Assembly: GCA_964604565.1 (NCBI GenBank) | Contig: CAZRZN010000085.1 | Span: 1 to 15,271 of the forward strand | Length of the DNA: 15,271 nt | Source: CAZRZN01 sp964604565 | Lineage (GTDB): Bacteria > Pseudomonadota > Alphaproteobacteria > Rhodobacterales > Rhodobacteraceae | Direction of reading: 5' to 3' | Shown here: positions 14,626 through 15,271 of the stretch, in pieces | Layout of the letters: the number at the start of each line of letters is the position of its first letter | Position numbering within the stretch: position 1 is the stretch's first letter | The notes under the pieces: model-generated | The model's database searches: none | The model's input: the letters and a program-made list of their open reading frames with translations, nothing else | What the model was told of the DNA's origin: nothing | Position numbers and translations under genes: made by a program

Positions 14626-14642
14626 CCTGGGCAAGTCCCGGC

Positions 14643-14718
14643 TTTGAGGGCTTCATTTCCGCTGGGGGCATGTCGCGGTTTTCCGCGACGGGCAACGACC
14701 CCCTCCCCCAGCCTCAAA
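14643..14718 (+). other. Nested three-tier stem-loop between argD and argF
   Basis: Three stacked pairings share one centre: TTTGAG (14643-14648) with CTCAAA (14713-14718); GCTGGGGG (14661-14668) with CCCCCAGC (14705-14712); and GTCGCGG (14672-14678) with CCGCGAC (14683-14689) around a TTTT loop. The structure fills most of the 105-base gap and ends 12 bases before the argF ATG, whose ribosome site (AAAGAAAA) is poor. It may stabilise one part of the transcript, attenuate argF, or terminate argD messages. Confidence 0.6.
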
Positions 14719-14730
14719 AAGAAAAATGCC

Positions 14731-15271
14731 ATGAACCACTTTCTGGACATCCACAAGACCGACAAACCGGCCCTCAGGTCGATCATTGACGGCGCCAAGG
14801 CCATGAAGACCGCGCGAAACGGCCGTCCAAGGGGGGCGGTGGATGACGAACAGCCGCTGGCCGGGCATATGGTTGCGCTGATCTTTGAAAAGCCCTCTAC
14901 CCGAACCCGCGTGTCCTTTGACGTCGGCGTGCGCCAGATGGGCGGGCAGACCATGGTTCTGTCGGGCAGCGACATGCAGCTTGGCCATGGCGAAACCATC
15001 GCCGACACGGCCCGCGTCCTGTCGCGCTATGTCGATCTGATCATGATCCGCACCTTTGACGAAGCCGTTCTGGAGGAAATGGCGGAATACGCCACCGTCC
15101 CGGTGATCAATGGACTTACGGATCGCTCGCATCCCTGCCAGATCATGGCCGACGTGCTCACATTCGAGGAACATCGCGGCCCCATCGCGGGCAAGAAGGT
15201 GGTTTGGTGTGGCGATGGCAACAATGTCTGCACCTCCTTTCTGCATGCGGCGGGCCAGTTCGGCTTCGACC
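14731..15271 (+). CDS. argF: Ornithine carbamoyltransferase, N-terminal part (runs off window)
   Basis: 180 codons are present before the window ends. The carbamoyl-phosphate loop S-T-R-T-R is at 56-60 within FEKPSTRTRVSF, HGETIADTARVLSRY (86-100) is typical, and H134-P-C-Q137 is the second carbamoyl-phosphate motif. The ornithine-binding domain is starting at GKKVVWCGDGNNV (about 156-168), which reads as ornithine rather than aspartate transcarbamylase. The enzyme makes citrulline from ornithine and carbamoyl phosphate, one step after the ArgD branch of arginine synthesis, so argD and argF form a biosynthetic operon. The start at 14731 is the first family-like Met (MNHFLDI); it lacks a clear Shine-Dalgarno and sits just behind a strong stem-loop. 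Confidence 0.95.
   Translation, partial: MNHFLDIHKTDKPALRSIIDGAKAMKTARNGRPRGAVDDEQPLAGHMVALIFEKPSTRTRVSFDVGVRQMGGQTMVLSGSDMQLGHGETIADTARVLSRYVDLIMIRTFDEAVLEEMAEYATVPVINGLTDRSHPCQIMADVLTFEEHRGPIAGKKVVWCGDGNNVCTSFLHAAGQFGFD

Noticed and set aside
13372..14634. 420-aa minus-strand frame opposite argD
   Set aside because: It is the antisense of argD, which has all class III aminotransferase motifs; the shadow has none.
14661..14712. Third copy of the GGGGGCTCTGCCCCC element
   Set aside because: It shares the outer G/C tract and inner CGCG hairpin layout but not the conserved CTCTGCCCCCG block, so I treat it as a separate structure.

Overview
The window reads as a piece of a high-GC alphaproteobacterial chromosome, most likely Rhodobacteraceae (roseobacter type). 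The reasons are the GC-rich codon use, the gene families and their order (lolC-lolD; hisC with a small membrane protein behind it; argD-argF), and two copies of a GGGGGCTCTGCCCCC intergenic element that I recall as common in that family. No tRNA, rRNA, CRISPR, transposase or phage gene is visible. This looks like ordinary chromosomal sequence with one small accessory-looking block (about 8.1-13.2 kb).

Left part (1-3.4 kb): a minus-strand pair, a tyrosine-phosphatase-like protein followed by an overlapping MsbA-type ABC exporter that runs off the left edge. A class V PLP aminotransferase diverges from them. It is interrupted by a 100-N assembly gap flanked by an exact 55-bp duplication; collapsing the duplication restores one intact 407-aa protein.

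Middle (3.4-8.1 kb): minus-strand genes for a 68-aa membrane protein, a HisC-type aminotransferase and an NAD(P)-binding atypical SDR. Then the plus-strand lipoprotein-export genes lolC and lolD, separated by a short spacer that carries an overlapping 38-codon ORF.

Accessory-looking block (8.1-13.2 kb): a solitary Ldh2-family oxidoreductase, a minus-strand gamma-butyrobetaine-hydroxylase-like Fe(II)/2-oxoglutarate dioxygenase diverging from a LysR regulator, and a minus-strand M19-type dipeptidase homologue whose metal ligands are partly replaced. My inference is that the dioxygenase, regulator and M19-like protein handle a small quaternary-amine or amino-acid-derived substrate. The sequence does not prove this.

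Right edge (13.2-15.27 kb): argD and the first part of argF, arginine biosynthesis, with a large nested stem-loop between them. I did not find a clear, wholly new system. The most unusual items are the altered active sites in the dioxygenase/M19-like/Ldh2 block, the argD-argF intercistronic structure, the repeated intergenic element and the assembly artefact.
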